Positions 22,548 to 33,759 of a stretch of 64,000 bases of DNA are shown here, one piece after another; position 1 is the first letter of the stretch; every line of letters begins with the position of its first letter. The position numbers and the translations under genes were made by a program. A model generated the notes under the pieces. The model ran no database searches. It was not told where the DNA came from and worked only from the letters and a program-made list of their open reading frames with translations. This DNA is from Rhizomys pruinosus (Eukaryota > Chordata > Mammalia > Rodentia > Spalacidae): NCBI GenBank assembly GCA_009823505.1, contig VZQC01006583.1, positions 2,114,603-2,178,602 of the forward strand. The letters run 5' to 3'.

Positions 22548-22712
22548 TTTTAATAATTTTTTTTTGGTCTTTTCAAGACAGGGTCTCATTGTAGCCCCAG
22601 CTGTCCTAGAACTCGCTCTGTAGACCAGGCAGGCCTTTAACTCATAAAGATCCGTCTGCTTCTGCCTCCCAAGTGCTAGGATTAAAAGCGTATGCCACTA
22701 CGTCTGCCTAGG
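22548..22712 (-). mobile_element. B1 SINE
   Basis: Poly-T, TTTCAAGACAGGGTCTCATT and AAGTGCTAGGATTAAAAGC. Confidence 0.88.
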
Positions 22713-22861
22713 GCTTTAATTTTTAATTTGTCTTTTGGCCATCCCAGGGGTTGAACCCAGGGCCTCCTGCATCTTAGTGAAGTGTTCTCCTGCCTGCATC
22801 CCTAGCACAGCCTAAAAAACTAAAGCACCAAGCATAGGGTCCCCTTCCTTTTTAAAATCTT

Positions 22862-23035
22862 ATTTATTTATTTATTTACTTATTTTTGGTCTTTTCAAGA
22901 CAGGGTCTCCCTGTAGCCCCAGCTGTCCTGGAACTCACTCTGTAGACCAGGCTGGCCTTGAACTCACAAAGATCCACCTGCCTCTGCCTCCGGAGTGCTG
23001 GGATTAAAGGTGTGTGCCACCATGCCTGGCTTAAA
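22862..23035 (-). mobile_element. B1 SINE
   Basis: (ATTT)n, then TTTCAAGACAGGGTCTCCCT and GCTGGGATTAAAGGTGTGTG. Confidence 0.9.
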
Positions 23036-23174
23036 TCTTTTTAAAAGTAAAACATTAATCTGTAATTTGTGGCTATTCCAGGGATTTAATCCTAGTGGCA
23101 GATTGAGCATCTCTGCCTCTTTCTTCTTATTTCTACAACCTTTAAACTTAGCAGGAAAAAATTATGAAAAGAAA

Positions 23175-23362
23175 TAAAGGCTGCAAGATGATTCAGTGGA
23201 TAAAGGTGGCTGTGGGCAGGCTGGACAAGTTGAGATCCGTCCTTGGGATGCACACAGTGCAAAGAAGAGAACTGGATCCCTAAAACTGTCCTCTGACCTC
23301 TGTACATGTGCTATGGCCTGGACACATGGACACCTGGACACACACATAAATATATTAAAAAC
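23175..23362 (+). mobile_element. B4/B2-like SINE
   Basis: GGCTGCAAGATGATTCAGTG, CTGTCCTCTGACCTCTGTAC and an A-rich end. Confidence 0.65.
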
Positions 23363-23384
23363 ATTTTTTTTCTAAGAATGATCC

Positions 23385-23570
23385 TGGGGCAGGGGACATG
23401 GGTCAATGGTTAAGAGTACTTGCTGTGCTTCCAGAGGACCAGAATTTGGTTCCCAGCACTCACAACTGTTGACCCACAAGGACCCGTAACTCCAGCTCCC
23501 AGGGAACTAACTGATGCCTTTTCCTGGCTCTGCGTGCACATGCATAGACACACATAAATAAAACACAAAG
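23385..23570 (+). mobile_element. B2 SINE
   Basis: GGGGACATGGGTCAATGGTT, TGCTTCCAGAGGACCAGAAT and the tail ACATAAATAAAACA. Confidence 0.8.
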
Positions 23571-23777
23571 TCAGAATATTTTAAAAATCCACTGCAGTGA
23601 TAGAAAAACAGGAAGAGGTACCAATAGTAGCTTTCAATCATGAAGAAATCCTGGCAAATGGAGAACAGGCGGGAGAGGAATCTAGTACAAAGATCAGTCA
23701 GAATGGGACCAGAGTGATTGCATGCGGGGCAGAGGACAGGTTCTTGGCTCCACCTAGAATGGTGAATTAGGGATTTC

Positions 23778-23960
23778 AGCCAGGCAGGGTGGCACACGCC
23801 TTTAACCCCAGCACTCTAGAGGAAAAGGCAGGTGGATTTTTGTGAGATGGAGGCCAGCCTGATCTACACAGGAGTTCCAGGCCAGCTGGGGCTAACAGGG
23901 AGATCCTGTCTCCAAAACCAAAACAAAACAAACAAAACAAAACAAAACACAGCACAACAA
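23778..23960 (+). mobile_element. B1 SINE
   Basis: CAGCCAGGCAGGGTGGCACA and GAGATCCTGTCTCCAAAAC, with an (AAAAC)n tail. Confidence 0.88.
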
Positions 23961-25250
23961 AACACTAAAACGAGAATAGTGATTTCCAGAAGCCGAGAGG
24001 TTTACCAGAAAAACAAGAGTCTGCCTGACTGGGAACATCTTGTTTCTTATTAGGCAAGATGCCTTTGATCATATTTTTATTATGTTAAGAGACTTTACAG
24101 TTAATAAGCAAAAGCCAAACACCCAGGTAAGAGGGGAGGAAAAAAAAGTATGCTAAGTTGCTAACAGAAAAGTCCAGACAATTTGACTGTGGAGAGGTGA
24201 ACAGGTTCAGATGTTCTAGCAATACTTCAGTATTAGTTCAGGGCCCTAAATTATGAATTTCTTTAAGTTTCCACTCACAGGAGTGAATTTCAAGGAAATT
24301 TAAAGCAAACCAGGTGATTGTTTAAAGAAAATATGGTAAGTTTACGACACACTAGTGGAAATTAGTGGAAGCGTCTCATTTTCCCTTTCCCAGTAACTTG
24401 TAACTAGCCACGTGCTTGTGGAAGATGAAGGCAGTGCCCTCCGCGGGCAGACGCAGCCCCAGCCTCAAGAGCAGGCACAGGGCCAACACCCTGCGGTCCA
24501 CACCAGGCTCGAACTTGCAGGAAAAGAGCTGCCGCCTGTGCCTGGTTCTACCTCACTCAGCTCTCTCCCCTTAATCTGTCTCCTACCTTCCCTGAGTCTC
24601 TGGAAACCAACACTGTTTTGTCAAAGAGAGTCCCCGAGTCCCCGAGTCCCCGGAAGCAGCGCCGCAGTAAAGCCAGTCCCCAGATGAAACCGCACCTGGA
24701 CGCCGGGCAGGCTGCCCCTTGCTCCCAGGTTCCCGAGGCTGGACCTGGGATCTAGGCCAGGAATGGCGGGTGGAGACCTGGTATCTTGCAGGGAGATGCC
24801 AGCCTGCCACAGGGGGAACCCTGCTGCCTCACACCAGAAAAGAAAAACTGAAAGTGATTTCAGTACAGCAGGCAGGAAGCGAGGGCTGCACCGAGCCACT
24901 CCTGCCCCCTGGGGGCCTGATACTCAGAGCTTGGTAGCGTTTGTGGGTTGTATGTGGGGTACTAGATCCAGATCAGCCTGGAGAAGGGGTGCAGGGGGAT
25001 CAAGTTGGGACCAGCGTCATGGTCTTCTCCCCAGCCAACCTGTTTCCCTAGGACTTACTTGTCCCCATTCTTAAACTTTATGGGGTAAAGAAATTGTTCT
25101 GAAACTGAATGAATTTGCTAGGAATAAACAAATTAAAAATAAAAATAAGTAGCACCAAAGTGAATGTGTCAGAAATGCCTAGAATTTGTCAGGATCATTA
25201 AGTAAGAAGATCGAAATCAACGGGAGGTGATCCCACCAGCAGCAAGCCAA
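23961..25250. other. Sp110 5' region, partly GC-rich
   Basis: The interval most likely to hold the non-coding first exon of Sp110. 24410-25020 is GC-richer than its surroundings. The complement of 25050-25065 reads ACAA|GTAAGTCC, a possible minus-strand donor. No exon can be fixed without transcript data. Confidence 0.4.
24845..24857. promoter_or_regulatory. IRF/ISRE-like element near presumed Sp110 promoter
   Basis: AAACTGAAAGTGA fits AAANNGAAANNGA, an IRF-type site with an imperfect last half. Sp110 is interferon-induced in mammals. The position is compatible with a promoter, but the transcription start is unknown. Confidence 0.4.
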
Positions 25251-25253
25251 TGG

Positions 25254-25288
25254 CAGGGGGTGGGCGGGGGTGGGCGGGGGAGGGGACG
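25254..25288. promoter_or_regulatory. GC-box cluster
   Basis: Two GGGTGGGCGGGG motifs in tandem, next to a CCAAT-like GCCAATGGC at 25246-25254. This could be a promoter-proximal element of Sp110. It could also be a simple GC-rich repeat. Confidence 0.35.
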
Positions 25289-25371
25289 CAGGACAGAACA
25301 CCTGCAAACCCCTTTTAAAGATTTGCGCCTGAACACATAGGGGCTGAGAGCCTTACCATTTAGAACTCTAT

Positions 25372-25536
25372 TTATTATTGTTATTTTTTTGGTCTTTTCG
25401 AGACAGGGTCTCCCTGTAGCCCCAGCTGTCCTGTAACTCACTCTGTAGACCAGGCTGGCCTTGAACTCACAAAGATCTGCCTGCCTCTGTCTCCCAAGTG
25501 CTAGGATTAACGGCGTGCGCCACCACGCCCGGCAGA
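25372..25536 (-). mobile_element. B1 SINE
   Basis: TTTCGAGACAGGGTCTCCCT and GTGCTAGGATTAACGGCGTG with the end CACCACGCCCGG. It is well preserved. Confidence 0.92.
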
Positions 25537-27223
25537 ACTCTCTTTAACTCTGTTTAATAATCCCCAAATGTATTTGACTCATGGGTGTATCCTGTTTCCC
25601 GTGTGTACTGCCCCACCCCCCACCCCCCCACACACCCAGGAGCATTCAAGGTTTTAGAGTTGCCCAGGGTCTGACTAGCAGGGGAGCGGAGCCCTTCTGC
25701 ACTTCCCGTGGAGGCTCCAACCTTAGCAAGCCCGGAGGCTCCAACCTTAGCAAGCCCAGACAAGTATGGTCGGAGCAACAGGTATGGACCAGTCTGTCGC
25801 AGCCCTGGGGACTGACAGGAATGCAGCCACAGTGAGCCTTTGTTACTGCAGGAAAAATGGGAGCTAACAGCCAAGGACAGCCTGCACTGACCCTCGGCAC
25901 GCTGTAAAACAGCACTGCAAGATGCAGCCCATGCAGGTTGCTAACAGGGATGGAGGCTGCTCTATGCAATGTCACACTTTGTTTTCTGAAGCCCCTCTGC
26001 TCCCTCTGAGAGACCCTAAACAGGCATCATGGGAGTCTGGCTGCAAGAACTTCCTTCAGACCTTGTCAGAGATACACCAGGAAATCCCATTCCACCCCCA
26101 AAATGCAAAAAAAAGTATTATATCAGAGTGAAGATGAAAGATGTTTATTCTAAGCCAACACATACTCAAAAATTTGGTAATGAAAATACCTTGCCTGATA
26201 CTTCACATGCAATCAATCTATAGATCAAGAGCCGAGTAAAATTATGTTTTAGCTCCATGTTATAGACGAGCAAAATGTACTCATCTGGAACAGCTATTTT
26301 TGATGAATTTTACCAAATAAAGTCACTGCCACAATGAAGACACAGACTCCAACACCCTAAAATCCCCCAGTTCTTGTAGAAAACTGCCTCCTGGACAGCA
26401 ACACCAGATCTGCTTTCTGTTTCACAGATTCCTTTGGCCAGCATTAAAAGCTACATCACTGAGGATGTGTGGAATGGATGTTTGGGTGCAGGTCAGTGAT
26501 CTGTTCTCTAGCAGGCTTGCAGGGTGCCCGTATCTCAGCCTGTCTGATGAGTAGAGTGTCTCCAATGCTAATGACAGTCTATGGGAAAACTCATGATCTA
26601 CATTTCTATCATAATAATAATTTTATATTTTGCACATAAATTCAAATTATTCCCTTTAAATATTTTTACAATGTATATATCTATTGTGTGTGTGTTGTAT
26701 GTGCATACACCCGTGTGCATCACAGCACATGCATGATAGTCAGAGGGAAGCAGCTCTGACCTCCCACTGGGACCAGGGCTGGGCCAACGGCCAAGGGCAG
26801 TCATGTCCCAGACATCCTTCAGCCTGAGAGATTCTGTAGTGAGCACTGAGGAAAACAGAAGCGTGGGGTTGGAGCCGGTTCCGGGCTGTGGCTATCCAGA
26901 CTAGAGCATGGCGCAGCAAGGCAGGGCTTGCCTGCAAACTGGACAGGATCACCCCTGACGTCACATTCTTACTCTGGGTCAGCTGAAGAGCATGGAAGAC
27001 CTCGTGCTTATAAGCCAAACACACTGGTACCTCATAGGAAGGCCCACCTCAGCAGTGGATCTGGCCTACCTGCTGCCCAGGGACAGAGGAAAGAAAGAGG
27101 ACACCGAGCAGTCTGAGTGTTGTCTGTGTCAGGCCTGTGTGGGCCACCATGCCCCATAGTGGCCAGGAGCAGAGGAGAACTGTGCTGACAGAGGAGCCAT
27201 TCCTCAAATCAGCAGGGAAAAAA
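25537..27223. other. Intergenic sequence between Sp110 and Sp140
   Basis: No gene is recognised. A 24-bp unit (GGAGGCTCCAACCTTAGCAA) is repeated in tandem near 25711-25760. Confidence 0.45.
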
Positions 27224-27346
27224 GGCAAGGGAGGAGGAGGAGGAGAAGGAGGAGGAGGAGAAGGAGGAGGAGAAGGAAGAGGATCAGGAGGAGGAGGAGA
27301 GGGAGGAGGGGGAGGAGGGGGGAGGAGGAAGAAGAGGAGGAGGAGA

Positions 27347-27410
<64 letters not shown>

Positions 27411-27852
27411 GAAGGAGGAGGAAGAAGAGGAGGAAGAGGAAGAGGAGGAGGAAGAGAAGGAGGAGGGGGAGGATGAAGAAGAGGAGGAGGAGGGGCAGGA
27501 GGGGGAGGAGGAAGAAGAGGAGGAAGGGAGGAGGAAGAGCAGGAGGAGAAAGAAGAGGAGGAGAAGGAGGAGGGGGAGGATAAAGAAGAGGAGGAGGAGG
27601 GGCAGGAGGGGGAGGAGGAAGAAGAGGAGGAGGGGAGGAGGAAGAGCAGGAGGAGAAGGAAGAGGAGGAGCAGGAGGAAGAGGAAGGTTCAAGAGAAGGA
27701 GGGGAAGGGGAAGAGGAGGAATAGAAGGAGGAGGAGAAAGAAGAAGAGGAGAAGGGGGAAGAAGGAGGAGGAAGAGGAGGAGGGGGAAGGAGGAGGAGGA
27801 AGAGGAGGAGGGAGAGGGACGCAGGAGAAGGAGGAAGAAGAAGAGGAGGAAT
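27224..27852. repeat. 630-bp polypurine (GGA)n tract
   Basis: Almost pure G/A on the plus strand, mostly GGA/GAA/GAG triplets, without a simple period. Internal blocks are duplicated, for example GAGGAGGAGGGGCAGGAGG near 27483 and again near 27592. Long ORFs across it, rich in Glu/Arg/Gly or Ser/Leu, are compositional artefacts. Confidence 0.95.
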
Positions 27853-28508
27853 TGTTTGAGAGAGAGCAAAAGAGAGAGGTCCTTAATGCATGCAGTACCT
27901 TGCAGCACAGTGACCCTGGGCACTGGACAGGTCCCCTGTCCTCATCAAGTCCTGGGATTTATCCAGTTGCACTGGGGTTTGCTCCTTGGAGAGAAGGAAG
28001 TCAGCAGGAACCAAGGGACAAAAGTCTCTGCTGTCTGCATCTGCAAACTCACCCTAGCACCTCTGTAATGAGCCAGAGGCACCAGGATGCAGAGTTCATT
28101 CTCTGGAAAAACACACCCTACACTTTTATGTGGCCATACATTCGGCTTTAACTACTCCAGCATTCAAAAGCCAGGTCCAGTTCTTCCAGTCCGGGCTCAC
28201 TGCAGTGCCCAGGCAGCCTCAGGTCTGAGAGATCCAGATACCCACTCTTCCTTGTCCTTCCTGTCACCACCCTAGCAGGGAAAAGGGCAAGAGCTCACTT
28301 CCTTCAGTCCAGTCCTAACCAGCCACCTCTCACCTCAAAGCAGCTCTGAGCCTTTCAGCCAGACAGAATCTTCCCCCTTCTTTCCTGGGCTTGAACAAGT
28401 GGTCCCAGGACTCTGGGGACCTAGGCTGTCTTTGCCCCTCCCCTGTGGGGCAGAGACTGAGTGGAGAGAGGACAGCCATGTGAGTACAGCCACGTCACAA
28501 ATAAATAA
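27853..28508. other. Sequence upstream of the Sp140 promoter
   Basis: Unique sequence with no repeats recognised. A CRE-like CACGTCAC lies at 28491-28498, just left of the ISRE. Confidence 0.45.
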
Positions 28509-28524
28509 TTTCACTTTCCTTTTC
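28509..28524 (-). promoter_or_regulatory. Perfect three-repeat ISRE upstream of Sp140
   Basis: The plus strand reads TTTCACTTTCCTTTTC, so the minus strand reads GAAAAGGAAAGTGAAA. That is GAAA-NN-GAAA-NN-GAAA with exact spacing, the ideal IRF/ISGF3 binding array. It lies 130 bp from the Sp140 start codon, consistent with interferon induction known for the family. TATA is not evident. Confidence 0.85.
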
Positions 28525-28653
28525 CATCTCTTGGCGAGCTCTGGAGGAACTGAGGGGTGGGTCAGTTGGCAGCGTCTCTCAGCTTTTGGACGGCTCAGAG
28601 GTAATGAAAAATCGAATCTAAGTCTCCTTCACAGCCCTAGGACTGCACAGGAC

Positions 28654-28685
28654 ATGGCAGGAGGGGGCAATGGATTCAGCAGCAG
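28654..28685 (+). CDS. Sp140: Sp140 first coding exon
   Basis: ATGGCAGGAGGGGGCAATGG encodes MAGGGNGFSS and ends AGCAG|GTAAGCC. It resembles the MAGG start of mouse Sp140. Ten codons plus two bases join with the first G of 40223 to give Arg, followed by AITEGPSSEE. Frame, strong donor and nearby ISRE support this start. The 11.5-kb intron that follows carries the minisatellite. Confidence 0.85.
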
Positions 28686-28789
28686 GTAAGCCAGTTTCCC
28701 TCCTCATCCCTTCTTGTAGTCAGCATACGGCTATACTACACCTTCTCTTTGGTAAAGTTGTTTTCGTTTATTACTTAGGGCTGCCCAGC

Positions 28790-28892
28790 CTCAGTCCACA
28801 AGTTTGAGATGATAAGAAAGGCCAGCCTGGTCTACCTAGTGAGTGAGACCCTGTCTCAAAAAGACCAAAGGGAAAAGAAAAGAAAAGAATTT
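28790..28892 (+). mobile_element. Partial B1 SINE
   Basis: AAGGCCAGCCTGGTCTACCT and GAGACCCTGTCTCAAAAAGA, with an A-rich tail. Confidence 0.8.
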
Positions 28893-29395
28893 GGCTGGGT
28901 AAACAGTTTTCTCTGTAGTAGGTTACGTGCTGGGGAATCCTGGGGCCACTTGGCCTCATGTCACCTGCTCATTTCCTGGTGTCTGTCTCATGGCTGGCCA
29001 GCACTGTGTGAGTTTATGGCTCTAGGAACTGTGTTGGGAGTGGCCAGTTCATTGTGACCTCTGGCCCTCTCAGTTCCCTAGAAGGTCTCCCTGATCCCCA
29101 CTCCAAAAGATGACTCTCTACTAAAGATCTTTTAGAAAAGTCAAATCCAAATCAGATGGCTGTTGCCAACTTCCTACCGGCTATGCAGCTGGGACGGTTC
29201 TGCACTGAGCCCACCTGTGTGGCTTAAGTCCGTTCAGCGTCTTTTTTCAGCAGGTAGAGGAGAAGGCAGATGAGACACAATGACAAATGCAAGTCAAAGG
29301 GAGCAGGCGTTGCACTTACTGTTTCTTAATCCGTGTTGGGTCACACATCTGGTTAGAGAAAGATGGACGTCATATAGTTTAACAAAATGTGATCA
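28893..29395. other. Sp140 intron 1, no clear features
   Basis: Unique-looking sequence with no exon signals that match the family. Confidence 0.4.
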
Positions 29396-29516
29396 GGGCT
29401 GGAGAGATGGTGTCAGGGTAAGAGCTTGTACTAAGCTTTCAAAGGACTCAAGTTTGGGTCTCGCCTCTGTGTAGGGGCTCACAGCCTTACATGTACCTCT
29501 TCTCAGCTTCAAGGGC

Positions 29517-29556
<40 letters not shown>

Positions 29557-29560
29557 TTAA
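29396..29560 (+). mobile_element. B2-like SINE with (AC)n end
   Basis: CAGGGCTGGAGAGATGGTGT and GGACTCAAGTTTGGGTCTCG, then AC repeats at 29521-29555. Confidence 0.75.
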
Positions 29561-29853
29561 AAAAATCTTTTAAGAAAGCCTATCATGAACTCTATGGACC
29601 CTGCTATTTGGTGGAATTCACTAGAAATGCCAATGGCCAGGCTCCATCTCCTGGGGGCCCTTGATTTCTGGTTTGGTTTCTCTGACCAGTACAAGTCTGT
29701 TCAGGTGGTCTATTTGATAGTTTTTTTATCTCTTAAGAAATTGGGTCTTCTGAGTTCTTTTCCTAGCTCCTGTGCTGGGTGGCTTACAACCTCCTGTAAC
29801 TCCAACCCCTTCGAGGTCTAATGTCTCTGGCTTCTGCAAGCATCTGCATTCAC

Positions 29854-29945
29854 ATGCACATACCACAGACATGTACATACCACAGACATGCACATACCAC
29901 AGACATGCACATACCACAGACATGCACATACCACAGACATACACA
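29854..29945. repeat. 17-bp tandem repeat, about 5 copies
   Basis: The unit ATACCACAGACATGCAC repeats with single-base differences. It is probably a SINE tail that has expanded. Confidence 0.9.
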
Positions 29946-30227
29946 TATACACATAATCATAAAAAAACTCTTAAAAAAAGAAATTTGGTCATTCTTTGTT
30001 GGCACACTGCTGGCTGCAAATGGCCCCTCTGCACTTTCAATTTTCTATAGAATTCATGGCAGGGACACTCCCCTTATTTCTGATATTAGTAATTTGTGTC
30101 TACTTTAATTTTTTTTCTCATTAGCCTGATTAGAGATTTAGTAACTTCATTGATCTTTTCAAAGAATCAGCTTTTAAGTTTGAGTTTAAAGTTTTCTTAT
30201 TTTAACATTATCTTTTCCCATTTTATT

Positions 30228-30310
30228 TTTGTTCTGTTTCATGTGAGACAGGGTCTCTCTGGAACTGCAGCTGCCCTAGAACTCACCATGTAGACCAGGC
30301 TGCCCTCAAT
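30228..30310 (-). mobile_element. Partial B1 SINE
   Basis: GTGAGACAGGGTCTCTCTGG and ACCATGTAGACCAGGCTGCC. Confidence 0.75.
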
Positions 30311-30424
30311 TTTTTCTACTTTAATTTTTAGTTCTTCTTTTGTTCACATAGGAATGAAATTGCTCTCTTTTTGTAATTTCTTCAGATGAAACAGATTATT
30401 CATTTAAATCTTTTCTTTTTAAAA

Positions 30425-30652
30425 AAGTATTTTGTTTATTTAGTATATTTATTTTAGTGAATGAGTGCCTGCATATGTGTAAGTGCACCTGTGTTGTGCA
30501 GTGCCCGGGGAGGTAGAAAATGGTATTGGATTCCCCTGGAACTGGAGTTATGGATGGTTGTTAGCAGTCATGTGTGTTCTTGAAATTGTACCTGGGTCCT
30601 CTGCAGGAGCAGCCAGTGTTCCTAACCACTGAGCCATCTCTCCATCCCCATC
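30425..30652 (-). mobile_element. B2 SINE
   Basis: TGCACCTGTGTTGTGCAGTG, TCCCCTGGAACTGGAGTTAT and CCACTGAGCCATCTCTCC. Confidence 0.88.
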
Positions 30653-30782
30653 TTCTTTTTCAGTTTATGTTTAATGCTATATGTTTCCTCCATGCCCTGC
30701 TTTTGCAACATCCCAAAATTTTAAAAGTTGCATTTTCATTTTCTCTTAATTCCAAATGTTTAAAATTTTTCTTAACACTCTT

Positions 30783-31005
30783 TTTAGATATTTTATTTTT
30801 TATGTGTCTGAGTGTATGATTGCCTGCATGATTGTAGGTGCACCTTTGTCATGCGACGCCCTCAGAATCAGAAGAAGCTGTCAGATTTCCCTGAAACTGA
30901 GGTTACAGATGTTTGTTGGCCATCATGTGGGTGCTGGGAATCGAACTTGGGTCCTCTGCAAGAGTGGTCCATGCTCTTAATCACTGAACCCCCTCTCAGG
31001 ACCAT
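30783..31005 (-). mobile_element. B2 SINE
   Basis: TGCATGATTGTAGGTGCACC, CATCATGTGGGTGCTGGGAA and TCTTAATCACTGAACCCCC. Confidence 0.85.
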
Positions 31006-31399
31006 TTTTACTCTTCAAACTTTGTTATTTCATCTCTGAATGTCTTAGAACTCTCCAACTATCCTTCTGTTACTGATCTGCAGCAAACTGTGATCTGACA
31101 GCACACTTGCTATGTTTTCATTTTAAATTATTTTTTAAATTATATTTTGTGGTTCAGTTTATGGCATACCTTAGTAAATATTCCGAGAGCTTAAGGATTA
31201 TGTGTTATCTTTGTTGAATGGAGTACTACTAGATCAAGTTGGTTGCCGTTGTTGTTCAGGTAAAAAATAGGAGTATGTGAGGCTTTTCCTGGAGAGACAT
31301 GAACAAACATGTACTCACAACAGATAGAGCACTGACAACAGACCAGAGGTAGCAGTATCATTAAAGTCTGGCTTGGAGGACGATGAGTCTACTATGGTT

Positions 31400-33270
31400 T
31401 ACAGGAGCAGGGCTGAGGGGGTACTTACAGGTGCAGGGCTGAGGGGGTACTTACAGGTGCAGGGCTGAGGGGTACTTACAGGAGCAGGGCTGAGGGGTAC
31501 TTACAGGGGCAGGGCTGAGGGGTACTTACAGGGGCAGGGCTGAGGGGTACTTACAGGGGCAGGGCTGAGGGGTACTTACAGGGGCAGGGCTGAGGGGTAC
31601 TTACAGGGGCAGGGCTGAGGGGTACTTACAGGGGCAGGGCTGAGGGGTACTTACAGGGGCAGGGCTGAGGGGTACTTACAGGGGCAGGGCTGAGGGGTAC
31701 TTACAGGGGCAGGGCTGAGGGGTACTTACAGGGGCAGGGCTGAGGGGTACTTACAGGGGCAGGGCTGAGGGGTACTTACAGGGGCAGGGCTGAGGGGTAC
31801 TTACAGGGGCAGGGCTGAGGGGTACTTACAGGGGCAGGGCTGAGGGGTACTTACAGGGGCAGGGCTGAGGGGTACTTACAGGGGCAGGGCTGAGGGGTAC
31901 TTACAGGGGCAGGGCTGAGGGGTACTTACAGGGGCAGGGCTGAGGGGTACTTACAGGGGCAGGGCTGAGGGGTACTTACAGGGGCAGGGCTGAGGGGTAC
32001 TTACAGGGGCAGGGCTGAGGGGTACTTACAGGGGCAGGGCTGAGGGGTACTTACAGGGGCAGGGCTGAGGGGTACTTACAGGGGCAGGGCTGAGGGGTAC
32101 TTACAGGGGCAGGGCTGAGGGGTACTTACAGGGGCAGGGCTGAGGGGTACTTACAGGGGCAGGGCTGAGGGGTACTTACAGGGGCAGGGCTGAGGGGTAC
32201 TTACAGGGGCAGGGCTGAGGGGTACTTACAGGGGCAGGGCTGAGGGGTACTTACAGGGGCAGGGCTGAGGGGTACTTACAGGGGCAGGGCTGAGGGGTAC
32301 TTACAGGGGCAGGGCTGAGGGGTACTTACAGGGGCAGGGCTGAGGGGTACTTACAGGGGCAGGGCTGAGGGGTACTTACAGGGGCAGGGCTGAGGGGTAC
32401 TTACAGGGGCAGGGCTGAGGGGTACTTACAGGGGCAGGGCTGAGGGGTACTTACAGGGGCAGGGCTGAGGGGTACTTACAGGGGCAGGGCTGAGGGGTAC
32501 TTACAGGGGCAGGGCTGAGGGGTACTTACAGGGGCAGGGCTGAGGGGTACTTACAGGGGCAGGGCTGAGGGGTACTTACAGGGGCAGGGCTGAGGGGTAC
32601 TTACAGGGGCAGGGCTGAGGGGTACTTACAGGGGCAGGGCTGAGGGGTACTTACAGGGGCAGGGCTGAGGGGTACTTACAGGGGCAGGGCTGAGGGGTAC
32701 TTACAGGGGCAGGGCTGAGGGGTACTTACAGGGGCAGGGCTGAGGGGTACTTACAGGGGCAGGGCTGAGGGGTACTTACAGGGGCAGGGCTGAGGGGTAC
32801 TTACAGGGGCAGGGCTGAGGGGTACTTACAGGGGCAGGGCTGAGGGGTACTTACAGGGGCAGGGCTGAGGGGTACTTACAGGGGCAGGGCTGAGGGGTAC
32901 TTACAGGGGCAGGGCTGAGGGGTACTTACAGGGGCAGGGCTGAGGGGTACTTACAGGGGCAGGGCTGAGGGGTACTTACAGGGGCAGGGCTGAGGGGTAC
33001 TTACAGGGGCAGGGCTGAGGGGTACTTACAGGGGCAGGGCTGAGGGGTACTTACAGGGGCAGGGCTGAGGGGTACTTACAGGGGCAGGGCTGAGGGGTAC
33101 TTACAGGGGCAGGGCTGAGGGGTACTTACAGGGGCAGGGTTGAGGGGTACTTACAGGGGCAGGGCTGAGGGGTACTTACAGGGGCAGGGCTGAGGGGTAC
33201 TTACAGGGGCAGGGCTGAGGGGTACTTACAGGGGCAGGGCTCAGGGGTACTTACAGGAGCAGGATGACTG
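31400..33270. repeat. 25-bp minisatellite, about 75 copies
   Basis: The unit is GGGGCAGGGCTGAGGGGTAC plus TTACA (25 bp). The phase is kept exactly, since 300 bp equals 12 units. The first units carry GGGGG and GGTGC or GGAGC variants, and the last carry GGTTG and GCTCA variants. The middle 1.5 kb looks invariant. The G-rich strand is the Sp140 sense strand. Each unit carries TTACAG on the plus strand and GTAAGTACC on the minus strand. Confidence 0.98.
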
Positions 33271-33592
33271 GAAATCAGCGTATCACTGAAAAGCCCACCC
33301 CACCCAGTGATGACTCATAAGAGCCCCATCCCTAGTGCTCTCTGCATGGCCTGCAGACAGCTCAGAGGACAGCTCAGAGAGCCTCCAGCAGTCGTCTACT
33401 GCTTCTGAACCTTGGGGAGGGGTCTTGTGCAGCTGTAAGTTCCAGCTTTCTATTCAGGGAAAATCGCTGCACAGCACACATCCTCACCAACTTTCTTGCT
33501 GTGTATACCAATTGCCAAAGAGAATGTTGAAGAGTCCAGCAGAAGAAGTACTTTGTTTGCTTCTCATGTTGTCTTATAAATTTTTACTCTAT
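33271..33592. other. Sp140 intron 1, unique sequence
   Basis: A short Ser/Glu-rich plus-strand reading frame at 33335-33440 follows an AG. It has no matching donor and no family similarity, so it is not called a gene. Confidence 0.4.
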
Positions 33593-33593
33593 C

Positions 33594-33680
<87 letters not shown>

Positions 33681-33728
33681 GTCTATCATCTATCTACTTA
33701 TTTATTAATATGTACTAGGGATCAGACC

Positions 33729-33759
<31 letters not shown>

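Noticed and set aside
27204..27923. Long reading frames on both strands (Ser/Leu-rich on minus, Glu/Arg/Gly-rich on plus)
   Set aside because: They are the translation of a pure purine/pyrimidine simple repeat and have no start context, splice signal or domain.
31400..33270. Regular short repeat array resembling a CRISPR
   Set aside because: Units are contiguous with no unique spacers, and the context is a rodent intron. It is a minisatellite.
33335..33718. 127-codon plus-strand frame starting MLSAWPADSSEDSSE
   Set aside because: It runs into the CTAT microsatellite. There is no donor at the end of the non-repeat part and no family match.
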